Origin: Nocardioides soli
Lineage (GTDB): Bacteria; Actinomycetota; Actinomycetes; Propionibacteriales; Nocardioidaceae
Length of the DNA: 64,000 nucleotides
NCBI RefSeq assembly: GCF_014191495.1
Contig: NZ_JACHWR010000001.1
Location: 930,001 to 994,000, forward strand
Direction of reading: 5' to 3'
Below, piece by piece: positions 41,332-51,334 of this stretch; the first letter of the stretch is position 1; the number at the start of each line of letters is the position of its first letter. The notes under the pieces were generated by a model. It worked only from the letters and a program-made list of their open reading frames with translations, was not told the origin of the DNA and did no database searches. A program made the translations under genes and the position numbers.

Positions 41332-42012
41332 ATGAACGACCACACCGACCAGGCCCTCGGCGACACCACCCCCGACCAGCCGACCCCCTCGAGCACCATG
41401 ACTCCGTTCGGTGACCCCGCCGGCGCGCCCATCCAGCCCGAACGGCCCGCCCCCGACGCGACCGTGCGGCAGTGGACCCTCGAGCAGATCCTCGACACCG
41501 CGAAGCGGCCCCGCCGCCGCGCCAAGATCTGCCTGCGCGCCGACCTCCAGGCCGAGTACGACCAGTGCATCTACGAGCTCTCCGGACTCATCGACGCCCA
41601 GGGCCGCGTGATCGTCGACGACGAGCGGCCGGTCGGGGAGCAGTCGGCGAGGGCCCGCGCGAGCGAGCTGGCCGACCGGATGGTCGCCCTGCGCCGCGAG
41701 ATGGCCGCGTTCATGTGGTACCCGCTGTTCGAGGGGCTCGACTCCGACGCGCTGCAGGCGTTCAACTCCAAGCACCGGCCGAAGCCGAAGAGCAACGGCG
41801 AGGGCCCGGACATGACGGAGTACAACACGCTGCTGATCGCGGAGTGCTCGGTCGAGCCGCGCCTGTCCGTGGATGACGTGCGGGCGCTGCGGAAGAAGCT
41901 CGGGGCCGCGGCGATGGGCGAGCTGTCGGCGACCGCGAACGAGGTCTGCGCGAAGGGCGGCGTGGATTTTCCTCAGCTGCCGAGCGGCTTGGCTCGGCTG
42001 CAGGAGCGGTAG
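41332..42012 (+). CDS. Tail assembly chaperone (short form)
   Basis: 226 residues, located between tail tube and tape measure genes as gpG-type chaperones are. Helical middle (RAKICLRADLQAEYDQCIYE, LADRMVALRREMAAFM). Near its end a GGATTTT at 41964-41970 allows a -1 shift into the frame of the following 3' ORF. Confidence 0.7.
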   Translation: MNDHTDQALGDTTPDQPTPSSTMTPFGDPAGAPIQPERPAPDATVRQWTLEQILDTAKRPRRRAKICLRADLQAEYDQCIYELSGLIDAQGRVIVDDERPVGEQSARARASELADRMVALRREMAAFMWYPLFEGLDSDALQAFNSKHRPKPKSNGEGPDMTEYNTLLIAECSVEPRLSVDDVRALRKKLGAAAMGELSATANEVCAKGGVDFPQLPSGLARLQER

Positions 42013-42428
42013 CCCGCCGGATCGTCGCGACCGCCCGCGGCCTGGGTGTCGCGCCGACGGTGTTCGCGGGCCTGCGGCAGGTGACGACGACGTACCTGTA
42101 CGAGGACCCGGAGCACCCCGACCGGGCCACGGGGTCGTTCGAGTCGGTGGCGTACACGCCGGAGGACCAGGCGCTGCTGCTGGGTCTGGCGGCGTACGAG
42201 CACCAGCAGCAGCACGGGGGCATGGGTTCGTGCTCGTGTGGGTGGCCGATCGAGGTGGCGTGGCACTCGGAGATGGACGGCTGGTTCGGGACGCTCGACG
42301 TCGTTTGTCACGTGTGCACGGCGCGTGCTGGGAAGACGGTCACGCACACGATCGTGCGTGACACCCGGCCGGCTGGGCATCCGGCGTTGCCGCCGTTCGT
42401 GCTCGGTGTGACCACCACCGAAGCCTGA
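41970..42428 (+). CDS. Tail assembly chaperone, 3' part made by -1 frameshift
   Basis: After TTT (41968-41970) a one-base slip gives FSSAAERLGSAAGAVARRIV and continues through TVFAGLRQVTTTYLYEDPEH to the stop at 42428, with no stop in between. The segment upstream of the first ATG/GTG is already protein-like, which supports frameshifting and not independent initiation. The end has CxC and CHVC pairs. Equivalent to lambda gpGT. Confidence 0.65.
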   Translation, partial: SSAAERLGSAAGAVARRIVATARGLGVAPTVFAGLRQVTTTYLYEDPEHPDRATGSFESVAYTPEDQALLLGLAAYEHQQQHGGMGSCSCGWPIEVAWHSEMDGWFGTLDVVCHVCTARAGKTVTHTIVRDTRPAGHPALPPFVLGVTTTEA

Positions 42429-42506
42429 CTTCTCCCCGTCCCCGTCTCCGTTCTGGCCCCGCCGTTGTGCGGGGCCCTTCGTCGTTCATGAGAGGCGGTG
42501 GGCCCG

Positions 42507-45500
42507 ATGGGTGCTGAAGCACGCTCTGTTGTCGTCAGGCTCACCGCCGAGACCGCGCAGTACATCGCGCAGATGCAGGCCTCGGGCCGCATGACGGTCA
42601 ACGCGATGAAGCCGGCCGAGGCCGCGGTCATGCGGCAGTCCGCGGCGATCGACGACCTCGGCGGGAAGGCCGGAAAGCTCGGTCTCGCCGCAGCGGCTGG
42701 CGTCGCGGCGATGGGCAAGGCCGCGATGGACTGGGAGTCCCAGTGGGCCGGCGTCGAGAAGACCGTCGACGGCACGGCATCGCAGCTCAACGGGCTCGAG
42801 GACGACCTCCGCGGGCTCGCCCGCACGATGCCCGCGACGCACCAGGAGATCGCCGCCACCGCCGAGGCCGCCGGCCAGCTCGGCGTCGCCACCGAGGACA
42901 TCACCGACTTCACCGAGGTCATGGTGAAGATGGGCGAGACGACGAACCTGACCTCCGACGAGGCGGCCACGTCGATCGCGCAGTTCATGAACGTGATGCA
43001 GACCGCGGCCGGTGACGTCGACGAGATCGGCAACACGATCGTCGACCTCGGCAACAAGGGCGCGTCGACCGAGGCCCAGATCGTGAACATGGCGCAGCGG
43101 GTCTCCGGCGCCGGCACGACCATCGGCGCGACCGAGCAGGACGTCCTAGGCCTGTCGGCGGCGATGGCGAACCTCGGTATCCAGTCGGAGCTTGGCGGCG
43201 GGGCGATCCAGCGCGTGCTTCTGGGCATCAACACGCAGGTCGCCTCGTCCGGGGACAAGCTCGAGCGGTACGCCGAGGTCTCGGGGATGTCGGCCGAGGC
43301 GTTCGCGCAGGCGTGGCGTACGTCGCCGGTGGAGGCGTTCGATCAGCTGGTTCAGGGGCTCGGTCGGATCCAGGCCGAGGGTGGCGACGTCGCCAGTGTC
43401 CTGGACTCGATGGGCATCAAGGGGACCCAGAACCTGCAGGTCATGCTACGGCTCGCCGGGTCTGGGGACATGCTCACTCGGTCCCTGAACCAGGCGAACG
43501 ATGCGTGGGACCAGAACTCGGCCCTCACGGAGGAGTTCGCCAAGCGGCTGGGCACCACGGCCGCTGAGGTCCAGATCGCGTGGAACAACATCAAGGACGC
43601 CGGGATCGAGGGTGGCCAGGTCCTCCTCCCGATCATCTCCGAGATCGCAGCACACGTTGCCGACATGGGGGCAGCGTTCGGCGAACTTCCGGACCCCGTC
43701 AAAGACATCACCACCGCGGGTCTCGCGCTCACCGCGGTGCTCGGCGGGGGCCTGTGGTTCGGCGCGAAGGTCATCGGGGGCATCACGTCGACCAGAGCGT
43801 CTCTGGCGGCGCTGCGGCCCGAGATCGCCCGAGTCGGAACCGACCTCGCGACCCGCTCCGGCGTCCGACAGTTCACCAGCGACCTGGCCATCATGGCGAC
43901 CACCTCGCGGACCGCCGGCGCCACGAGCGCGCGCGAGCTCGAGCGGACCGCGGCCGCCTCGCAGCGACTCCGGGGCCAGCTGGGCACCGCGGCGCTGCGC
44001 GGCGGGGCGCTCCTCGCGGGCCTCACCCTCGCGACAACCGACCTCGCCGACGGCATGGGTCTGGCCAACACCGCGTCGTACGCCCTGATGGGCAGCATCG
44101 CCGGCCCCTGGGGTGCCGCGATCGGCGGTGGCATCGGCCTCATGTCCGACTTCCACGCCGAGTCGCGCTCCGCGAGCAAGGCCATCGACGGCTTCAACGA
44201 CAGCCTCGACGACACCGACGTCGCCAAGATGCTCGCCGGGTTCCAGGCGCTCCAGTCGAAGACGACCGACCTGAACGCGGACCTCGAGGACACCCACTTC
44301 ATCCTCAGCCGAGGATTCCTTGACGGCATCTCCGACACCTGGTCCGGGATCGTCGACGTGTTCGGCGACGGCGCGACCGAGCTGAACCAGGCCAGCGGCG
44401 AGGCGACCGACCAGCTGGTCAACCTCACCGGCGTCCTCCAGGGCGTCGCCCAGGCGAACGGGGACTTCATCGCCTCGGCCTCCAACGGGCTGCAGAACCT
44501 CCCCTACGGTGACCTCGAGGACCTCGCCCGCGTCGGGGAGAAGGTCCAGCCGATCCTCGACGACCTCGGGTACTCCCTCGACGACCTGATGTCGATGAAG
44601 CCCGGATCGCCAGAGGCGGTCAAGGCGATCCAGGAGATCACCGACGCGCTCGCGCACGCCGACAGCCCGGCCGGTCGAGTCGAGGCGCTCGGGGACGCGA
44701 TCGATGGTCTCGGGAACGACATGGAGACCACGGCCGACAAGGCCGAAGGCCTCGCCGACGCGCTCGACGCGCTGCTCGACCCCGGGATGAACCTCTCGGA
44801 GGCCACCGACCAGTGGACGACCGCGCTGAGGCACCTGTCCGACGACCTCGACAAGAACAACCGGACGCTCCGGGGGAACAGCGACGCGGCGATCAAGAAC
44901 CGCGACGCGGTCCGCGAGCGGGTCGGGCAGATCAAGGACCTGCTCGTCGCCGAGGCTGACGCCGGCGCGTCGTCGGCGCGGCTGTCGAAGGTGCTGGGCA
45001 GTCAGCGGAAGGCGCTGATCGACGCCGGGGCGGCCGCAGGCATCAGTCGCGACGAGATGCGGGCATACCTCAAGGAGCTGGGGCTCACTCCGAAGCTGAT
45101 CCGTACGGTCATCGACGCCGACACGCGGCAGGCGTTGAGCGCGATGGACCAGGTCAAGCGGATGCTCGACCAGCTCGACGGGAAGCGCGCCCAGACCGTC
45201 GTCGAGACCGTCTACCTCCAGACGAACAAGCCCAAGGCGACCCCCGGCAGCCCCGATGGGCTCAACAGGGCCAGCGGTGGCCCGATCTACGGGCCCGGGA
45301 CGAAGACCTCGGACTCGATCCCGGTGATGGCCTCCAACGGCGAGTTCATGATGTCGGCCGCGGCGGTCGACCACTACGGCCTCGACACCATGTTCGCGAT
45401 GAACGCCCGTCACCTCGCATCCGGCGGCGATGTCGCCGGACGCGTCGCCCCGCAGGGAACCCTGGACGACCGACTCGCGATCGCGCAGGCCATGCAGTCG

Positions 45501-46424
45501 ATCCGTGACCTCACCCGCGACCTCAACGAGCGGGTGCAGAAGGGCAAGCACAAGGGCGACCTGGTCACCACCGGTATCGACCGGGAACTCCTCGAGCTCC
45601 AGCTGAAGGCTGCCCGAAAGGAGCTTGAGAACGCCGAGAGCCGTGAGAAGCGGGAGAAGCGGGAGGCGGCCCGCGAGGCCCGCCGGGAGGCGCGGGAGGC
45701 CAAGCAGGCCATCAGGGACGCGAAGGCGGGGCTGGGTATCGCTGCCGGCCTGTCGACGCCGTCCGCAGGTGAGGCCGCCGGCATGGCGACGTGGGACGCG
45801 ATCGCGGGGTTCCGCGACCAGATCCGCGACGCCGGTGGGAAGGTCGGAGCGAACTTCGACATGCTCGCGCTCAAGAGCGCGATCCTGACTGCCCGCTACA
45901 CCACGAACGCGGAGAAGATCGACGACCTCAACAACCAGATCGACTCGATCCGGACCGCCGCCGCCGGCTCGTTCATGCACGACCCATTCCAGGGCGGCCT
46001 GGCTGACTTTGACCTTCAGGTCGCGGCCGACACCAACGACACCAACGCCATGACCGAGGCGCTCGCCGCGGCGGCCGCGAAGGGCCTCGACGGGCCGCTG
46101 GCAGCGGCGCTGGCGTCGAGCGGGAACCTGCTGCTGGCGCAGGCGTTCGCCGGCATGGACGCGGCCGGGATCGAGCGGCGGGAGCGGGCGTACGCGGCGC
46201 GCGATGTGGCGGGGAAGGCATTGGGGGACATGGCGGTGCAGGTGTCGGGGCTCGCGACGCAGGTCAGCAGTCTCGTTGCGGAGAACGCCAAGCTCATCGG
46301 GCAGATCAACCAGATGGAGGGCAAGATCAAGAACGGGGTGTACGCCGGCGCGTACGACGGGACTGCGCAGCGAGAGCGGGACAGGGACAAGAAGCTCAGG
46401 GGCCGTACAGGAGCTGGCCGATGA
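42507..46424 (+). CDS. Tape measure protein
   Basis: 1305 residues, the longest gene of the prophage. N-terminal PhageMin_Tail-like domain (LRGLARTMPATHQEIAATAE, AQFMNVMQTAAGDVDEIGNT, LGIQSELGGGAIQRVLLGIN), central hydrophobic segments (TAVLGGGLWFGAKVIGGIT), then long helices and coiled coil (ENAESREKREKREAAREARR). Its length sets tail length. ATG 42507 is preferred over GTG 42498, which touches the ribosome binding site. Confidence 0.9.
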   Translation: MGAEARSVVVRLTAETAQYIAQMQASGRMTVNAMKPAEAAVMRQSAAIDDLGGKAGKLGLAAAAGVAAMGKAAMDWESQWAGVEKTVDGTASQLNGLEDDLRGLARTMPATHQEIAATAEAAGQLGVATEDITDFTEVMVKMGETTNLTSDEAATSIAQFMNVMQTAAGDVDEIGNTIVDLGNKGASTEAQIVNMAQRVSGAGTTIGATEQDVLGLSAAMANLGIQSELGGGAIQRVLLGINTQVASSGDKLERYAEVSGMSAEAFAQAWRTSPVEAFDQLVQGLGRIQAEGGDVASVLDSMGIKGTQNLQVMLRLAGSGDMLTRSLNQANDAWDQNSALTEEFAKRLGTTAAEVQIAWNNIKDAGIEGGQVLLPIISEIAAHVADMGAAFGELPDPVKDITTAGLALTAVLGGGLWFGAKVIGGITSTRASLAALRPEIARVGTDLATRSGVRQFTSDLAIMATTSRTAGATSARELERTAAASQRLRGQLGTAALRGGALLAGLTLATTDLADGMGLANTASYALMGSIAGPWGAAIGGGIGLMSDFHAESRSASKAIDGFNDSLDDTDVAKMLAGFQALQSKTTDLNADLEDTHFILSRGFLDGISDTWSGIVDVFGDGATELNQASGEATDQLVNLTGVLQGVAQANGDFIASASNGLQNLPYGDLEDLARVGEKVQPILDDLGYSLDDLMSMKPGSPEAVKAIQEITDALAHADSPAGRVEALGDAIDGLGNDMETTADKAEGLADALDALLDPGMNLSEATDQWTTALRHLSDDLDKNNRTLRGNSDAAIKNRDAVRERVGQIKDLLVAEADAGASSARLSKVLGSQRKALIDAGAAAGISRDEMRAYLKELGLTPKLIRTVIDADTRQALSAMDQVKRMLDQLDGKRAQTVVETVYLQTNKPKATPGSPDGLNRASGGPIYGPGTKTSDSIPVMASNGEFMMSAAAVDHYGLDTMFAMNARHLASGGDVAGRVAPQGTLDDRLAIAQAMQSIRDLTRDLNERVQKGKHKGDLVTTGIDRELLELQLKAARKELENAESREKREKREAAREARREAREAKQAIRDAKAGLGIAAGLSTPSAGEAAGMATWDAIAGFRDQIRDAGGKVGANFDMLALKSAILTARYTTNAEKIDDLNNQIDSIRTAAAGSFMHDPFQGGLADFDLQVAADTNDTNAMTEALAAAAAKGLDGPLAAALASSGNLLLAQAFAGMDAAGIERRERAYAARDVAGKALGDMAVQVSGLATQVSSLVAENAKLIGQINQMEGKIKNGVYAGAYDGTAQRERDRDKKLRGRTGAGR

Positions 46425-47851
46425 GCCCGGAGCCCGGCCCGGTTCTGCAGTTCGTCGACGCTCCCGACGTGACCGCCACCGTCCGGCTCGATCTGTCCCA
46501 GCCGGGCGAGGTGTACGTCCTCGCCGACGGGTTCACGATCGGACACCCGTCGTTCACCGGCGGCCCGGAGTCGGTCGGCGTGGACTACGGCTACCGCAGC
46601 CTGGCGCTCACCATCACCGTCGCAGGAGACGAAGCGTTCGCTCTCGGCGTGATGCAGGCCCTGGCTCGTGAGCTGCTGCGGCCGTCGAACTGGTTGCTGT
46701 TCCGGCTCACCCCCACGACGGAGCCCGTGTGGTTCAAGACCTACGCGGGCGAGCCCGGCGACCTGTCGTTCGACCATGTTGGGTCCAAGCTGTGGCGCAT
46801 CACCGTGCCCCTCACCGCCGCCGCCTTCGCATACGGTGCGGCGGAGATCGTGGGCCCGTTCACGGTCAACAACAACCCAGCCGCCGGCTCTCACGCGTGC
46901 CGCTACGTGATCCCGACGCCGATCAAGGGAGACGCCCCCTCGCCGTGCTCGGTGCAGATCGCGCCATCCGTGATCTGGGTTGACCAAACCGCTCTCTTCG
47001 CCACCGTCAGCCACGATGGTCCAGCACCGGCCGCGCACGTGTGGCAGACCGGGTCGTTCACAGCCGGCGCCGATACGACTCACGACAACGCGGCCGGGTC
47101 CACCTTCTCCGGTGGATCCCGGTCGATCGTGACCTTCGCTGGCACCCCCGGACTTGCGACCCGTCTTTCCGGCGTCGCACCCACCAGTCCCGAGCCCGGC
47201 AGGTACCGCGTGTTCCTCCGCGCTGCGCGCTCCGACACCAGCACGCGGTTCACCGCCAGGATGACGCTGCGGTACATCGGCTCCACCGTCGACGTCGCCA
47301 CCAACGGCGTCGTGGCGGCCCTCGACCGGCCGCCGTTCTCTGCCAACGGGTACGCCTGCCTGCTCGACCTCGGGGACTTCTCCATCCCGCTCGGTGGCGC
47401 CGGCTGGGATGCCTCGGACCTACCGGCCGGCGGTACCCCACCCGACATTGCCGTCAAGCTCCAGCGCACCACCGGCACAGGCGCCGCCTGGCTTGACTAC
47501 CTGCTGCTCATCCCGATCGACACAGTCACCACCAGCCAGACGCGGATGATGCGGTCCTACTTCAAGAGCTGCGACATCCAGGCCAGCCGGTACGGGGTCT
47601 GGGACGCCGAGAGGGAGCTTTTTCGGGCGATGAACACCGGCGACGTGTTCGCCGGGATGATCACGCCTCAGCTCTCGGGAGGTTTCCCGATGCTCGAGCC
47701 CGGCAAGAGCAACGTCTTCCACCTTCACCACCAGGTTGGATGCACCACGAACCCCGTCGACCTGAACGCGCCGAACTTCGATGCGATCGCCTCGACTGCG
47801 GACGTGACGCTGACGTACCACCCGCGCTACCTATACCTGCGAGGAGACTGA
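46421..47851 (+). CDS. Distal tail (Dit-like) minor tail protein
   Basis: 476 residues directly after the tape measure with a 4-bp overlap. N-terminal belt part (YGYRSLALTITVAGDEAFAL, VWFKTYAGEPGDLSF) and an inserted beta-sandwich-like middle (about 190-360) that may bind carbohydrate. Forms the hub ring at the tail end. Confidence 0.7.
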   Translation: MSPEPGPVLQFVDAPDVTATVRLDLSQPGEVYVLADGFTIGHPSFTGGPESVGVDYGYRSLALTITVAGDEAFALGVMQALARELLRPSNWLLFRLTPTTEPVWFKTYAGEPGDLSFDHVGSKLWRITVPLTAAAFAYGAAEIVGPFTVNNNPAAGSHACRYVIPTPIKGDAPSPCSVQIAPSVIWVDQTALFATVSHDGPAPAAHVWQTGSFTAGADTTHDNAAGSTFSGGSRSIVTFAGTPGLATRLSGVAPTSPEPGRYRVFLRAARSDTSTRFTARMTLRYIGSTVDVATNGVVAALDRPPFSANGYACLLDLGDFSIPLGGAGWDASDLPAGGTPPDIAVKLQRTTGTGAAWLDYLLLIPIDTVTTSQTRMMRSYFKSCDIQASRYGVWDAERELFRAMNTGDVFAGMITPQLSGGFPMLEPGKSNVFHLHHQVGCTTNPVDLNAPNFDAIASTADVTLTYHPRYLYLRGD

Positions 47852-49500
47852 TGCGCGCCCCGCTGGCTGTTCGTCTTAGTGACGGCATGACCGACCAGCA
47901 TGTGACGAAACATCTCTCCCGGCTCCGGTTCCGCAAGACCGCTCCCGGTGGCCACGCGGACGCCTCGTGTCAGCTTGACGCCTCGTCGCGTTCCTTCCCT
48001 GACCTTGGCCCAACCGACCGCCTCTGGATCTACGACACCCGCACCGGTAGCACCACCTGGGAGGGGTACGTCAACAACCCCGGCACCCGAAGTGGCCAGG
48101 ACGGGCAGGGTTACGACATCACCGCCCTCGGCGGCCAGTCCCGCATGGCCGACCATGCCGACAGGTACGGCTACATTGACCGCGACCTCGGCAACTGGCG
48201 GCCAAGTAGCTACAACGTCCAGAAGCCCAACGCCACCCGCCAATCAGGCAACGTCCCCGGTGCCGGCTGGTACGGCGGCGAGCCCGCCCTCCAGCTGCAG
48301 TTCGTACCCGGCACCCCAGTTGGCGCCAGCGAAGAAACCTCGTTGATGTACACAGGGTTCCTTGGTGGCTCGATGACCCTCGGCGGATACATCGGCTGCT
48401 ACGACGCTGGAGCTGTCGATCCCAACTACGCGGTCTCCTGGTTCGGTGCGTTCTGGAACCCCGGCGATCCCAAGCACACCGTCTCTCTCGGCACTGGGAT
48501 GGGCGCCGTCGCCGTCCTCACCGGAAACCCCTCGCTCCTCGCTGGCCGCGGGTCCCTGGTCTTTCAGCTCTACCGCGCCACCTCTGCCGGCAACGTCGGT
48601 CAGGACAACGTCTGGGCGGTGTTCGGGCGCATCGCGGTCCTCGGACACCTCATGGACCGCTACGGCGCGCTGAAGAACATGCCCTCGGCTGCTCACCTCA
48701 TCGCCGGCACAAGCCCCGGAGTCCCTGGGGTGTCCCCTGGCGGCGGCTCCTACTACACCGCCTACGTCCTCGCCCACGAAGTCGTCGAAGACCTCCTCGG
48801 CCGCAGCCTCACCTTCTGCGACCCCGCCACCGCGCAGATCGACGGCACCACGTTCAAGATCGACCAGCTTGCCTACCCGGACTCGGTCAAGCCCGCGCGG
48901 CTCCTCGATGACCTCACCAGCTTCGAGCCCGACATGATCTGGGAGGTCCTCGAGACCACGCACAACTCCACTGGCCGACACCGCTTCAACTACCGAGGCT
49001 GGCCCACCACGCCGCGCTACATGATTCCCCCATCCATCCCTACCGAGCAGCTCGGCTCGGACCTCGACCTCTGCAACCGAATCGTCGTGAAGTGGACCGA
49101 CGAGCGAGGCATCGAGCAGTCCACGGTGATCACCTCCACCGTGCCCGCCCTCGACGCGGTCGGACGTATCCGAGACGCTGACCCAGTCACTCTCCGTGCT
49201 GGCCTGGGTTCCCTGGCCAACGCGGAACGGGTCGGCGGCCGGATCCTCGAAGCGAAGGCGTCGCCGCCGAGGGCTGCCCGGGTCGTCGTGGATCAGCCGA
49301 TCATGGACCTCCAGACTGGATGTCTGGTGCATCCCTGGGAGATCGAGCCTGGGTACCTGGCTCGGGTCGTTGCGACCGGGGACGACCTGCGAGTTACCGA
49401 GATGGAGTACGACGACGACTCGTGCGCGGCGCACCTGCAGCTGGGGACGCCGGCGTTGACGACCGAGCAGTGGATCGCTCAGGCGGTTGGTGCTGTATGA
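47851..49500 (+). CDS. Tail-tip (Tal-like) minor tail protein
   Basis: 549 residues. N-terminal hub-like domain (TDRLWIYDTRTGSTTWEGYV), a lectin-like insert (about 115-310), then YYTAYVLAHEVVEDLLGRS and FEPDMIWEVLETTHNSTGRH, the base-plate hub pattern. ATG follows GAGGAGACTG. It should contact the host surface. Confidence 0.65.
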   Translation: MRAPLAVRLSDGMTDQHVTKHLSRLRFRKTAPGGHADASCQLDASSRSFPDLGPTDRLWIYDTRTGSTTWEGYVNNPGTRSGQDGQGYDITALGGQSRMADHADRYGYIDRDLGNWRPSSYNVQKPNATRQSGNVPGAGWYGGEPALQLQFVPGTPVGASEETSLMYTGFLGGSMTLGGYIGCYDAGAVDPNYAVSWFGAFWNPGDPKHTVSLGTGMGAVAVLTGNPSLLAGRGSLVFQLYRATSAGNVGQDNVWAVFGRIAVLGHLMDRYGALKNMPSAAHLIAGTSPGVPGVSPGGGSYYTAYVLAHEVVEDLLGRSLTFCDPATAQIDGTTFKIDQLAYPDSVKPARLLDDLTSFEPDMIWEVLETTHNSTGRHRFNYRGWPTTPRYMIPPSIPTEQLGSDLDLCNRIVVKWTDERGIEQSTVITSTVPALDAVGRIRDADPVTLRAGLGSLANAERVGGRILEAKASPPRAARVVVDQPIMDLQTGCLVHPWEIEPGYLARVVATGDDLRVTEMEYDDDSCAAHLQLGTPALTTEQWIAQAVGAV

Positions 49501-49796
49501 CGGCGATCCGCGCGCAGCTCGGTTTCGGGCAGTCCATCGGTCCGGCGTCGTTCGTTGATCTCACCGATGCCGAGGTTGAGGTGCGGTTCGGTGATGGTGG
49601 TCTGCTCGAGGTGACCCTCACCCCGGACGTGTCGGGTGAGGTTGCGGCTGCGGTGCGGTGTCGGGTGATCTCGCAGGGGCCGGAGGACGAGGCGGTCCGC
49701 CGGGAGATCGCAGGGCTGCTGGCCGAGGAGCCGGGGCCGGGGCGGACGGCGGCGCTGGTGGAAGCGCTCGGCCGGCTCGCGGTGCTGGTGCCGTGA
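49497..49796 (+). CDS. Small protein after the tail-tip gene
   Basis: 99 residues, beta-strand N-terminus (LTDAEVEVRFGDGGLLEVTL) and helical C-terminus. Coupled to the tail-tip gene by 4 bp. Function unknown. Confidence 0.5.
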   Translation: MTAIRAQLGFGQSIGPASFVDLTDAEVEVRFGDGGLLEVTLTPDVSGEVAAAVRCRVISQGPEDEAVRREIAGLLAEEPGPGRTAALVEALGRLAVLVP

Positions 49797-49843
49797 CGAT
49801 CCACGACCCTTCGCGGGTCTGACCAGAGGGAGAGCACCGCGTG

Positions 49844-50185
49844 ATGGATGCCGGTACCCGCGAGGCGATCACCTGGACACTCGGCACGCTGATCGCAGGG
49901 TTCGCGATCCTCGGCGTGCTGGTGCGGCTCGTGCTGCTGCCCTACCTGCGCGAGCACCTGATCGCGCCGGTCAAGCAGGTCGAAAAGCAGGTCTCGGAGA
50001 ACCACCACTCCAACGAGCCACCCACCGTGCTCGACCGCCTCGACGACGTGCAGCAGGAGGTCAAGGTCCTCGGCCGGATGCTCGAGGGCCACATGGAGTG
50101 GTCAGAACGCTGGGTCAAGCTCATCGAGCGCGAGGTCGACGTCGCCCGCCGCGACCGCGGCACGCCACCGCCTGCCGGCTCCTGA
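49844..50185 (+). CDS. Holin-like/DUF2746-like membrane protein
   Basis: 113 residues: one strong membrane segment (LGTLIAGFAILGVLVRLVLL) then a charged coiled coil (VKQVEKQVSENHHSNE, DDVQQEVKVLGRML). This is the shape of proteins encoded next to endolysins in actinophages. GTG one codon earlier is an alternative start. Confidence 0.6.
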   Translation: MDAGTREAITWTLGTLIAGFAILGVLVRLVLLPYLREHLIAPVKQVEKQVSENHHSNEPPTVLDRLDDVQQEVKVLGRMLEGHMEWSERWVKLIEREVDVARRDRGTPPPAGS

Positions 50186-50262
50186 CCTGACCCACCTCGT
50201 CCCCTCTCCCCCGCGTCGCGCTGCTGCGTGGCGCCATCTCTGCCTGCCCGAAGGAGGCACCC

Positions 50263-50625
50263 ATGCAGGGACGACGCCTGCCGGACACCGTGCTCAGCGA
50301 GCTCCCGGTCGACTACGACGACCTGCAGCCCGGCGACTACTGGAAGGTCATGTCCCGCAAGGACCCCGCTGTGCCATTGACGCCCGACGTGCTCAAGCAC
50401 GGGACCAGTCCGGAGAACGGGAATCTGACCAACACCGTCTGGGGGATCGTCACGCCGTTGGGCCAGTACGCCATGCTCAGCATCCACACCGTGCGCGAGC
50501 ACGAGGACGGCACGATCAGCATCCGCCCGGGCGACGGCAGCTCCAACAGCGTTCTCGTTCGGGGCGGACCGCACGGGCTGTCCTGGCACGGCTACGTCGA
50601 CCACGGCGTCTGGGAGCCCTGCTGA
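50263..50625 (+). CDS. Hypothetical actinophage protein in the lysis region
   Basis: 120 residues with SIRPGDGSSNSVLV and SWHGYVDHGVWEPC near the end, a pattern repeated in actinophages, function unknown. ATG follows AAGGAGG and the stop overlaps the endolysin start by one base. Confidence 0.5.
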   Translation: MQGRRLPDTVLSELPVDYDDLQPGDYWKVMSRKDPAVPLTPDVLKHGTSPENGNLTNTVWGIVTPLGQYAMLSIHTVREHEDGTISIRPGDGSSNSVLVRGGPHGLSWHGYVDHGVWEPC

Positions 50626-51329
50626 TGGCCGCCCACACGGTTCGCCGTCGCGGCACCGACTCCAGTGGCCGCGGCATCTACGCCAGCGACTACATGTGGT
50701 CGTGGTGGCAGCAGGTCCTCGCCGACCCCGCCGTAGCTCCATTCGCGCACCTGATCGTCATCACCCAGGGCGCATGGATGACCGTCGCGGGCGGCGGCGC
50801 TCGGGCCAGCGCCGGCTACCACGACGGCGGCGGGTGCTTCGACCTTCGCGTCTGGAATCTGACCTCCCGCCAGGTGGTCACGCTGGTATGGGCGATCCGC
50901 CGACACGGCGGCGGCGCCTGGCTGCGGAACCTCGCTCACGGCGGGTTCACGGACCCGCACATCCATCTGGTGCTCGGCACCGACTACGACCTCGACTCCG
51001 GCGCCGCGTGGCAGTGGTCGGAGTACATCGCCGGCCGTAACGGCCTCGCGTCCAGCGGCCGCGACTACCACCGCCGCCCGAACCCGCTCATCACGACCCC
51101 ACCGGAGGACGACATGGCCAACGCCGACGAGGTACTCGCAGCCGTCGAGAAGCTGACGAAGCGCGTCGACCGGATGGGGAAGAACACCGCGGCCCGCGAC
51201 CGCCGCATCCGGGACATGCTCCTCAGCCGCATCGACCAGTACGGCGAGAAGGGCGCGACCGCCGCACAGCTGAAGCGCCTGCGCGCCGACGTCGCTCTGG
51301 CGCTCGCTGACGAGGACAACGAGGCCTGA
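50625..51329 (+). CDS. Endolysin, M15-type peptidase with coiled-coil tail
   Basis: 234 residues. Zinc peptidase ligands H66 and D73 (GYHDGGGCFDLR) and H114 in DPHIHL match the M15/VanY pattern. After residue 160 comes a coiled-coil region in place of a known wall-binding domain. It would cut peptidoglycan cross-links at lysis. No signal peptide, so release needs the holin. Confidence 0.7.
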   Translation: MAAHTVRRRGTDSSGRGIYASDYMWSWWQQVLADPAVAPFAHLIVITQGAWMTVAGGGARASAGYHDGGGCFDLRVWNLTSRQVVTLVWAIRRHGGGAWLRNLAHGGFTDPHIHLVLGTDYDLDSGAAWQWSEYIAGRNGLASSGRDYHRRPNPLITTPPEDDMANADEVLAAVEKLTKRVDRMGKNTAARDRRIRDMLLSRIDQYGEKGATAAQLKRLRADVALALADEDNEA

Positions 51330-51334
51330 CCGCC

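Noticed and set aside
43446-45980. An 844-codon open frame antisense to the tape measure gene
   Set aside because: The tape measure reading has clear domain features and coiled coils; the antisense frame has none.
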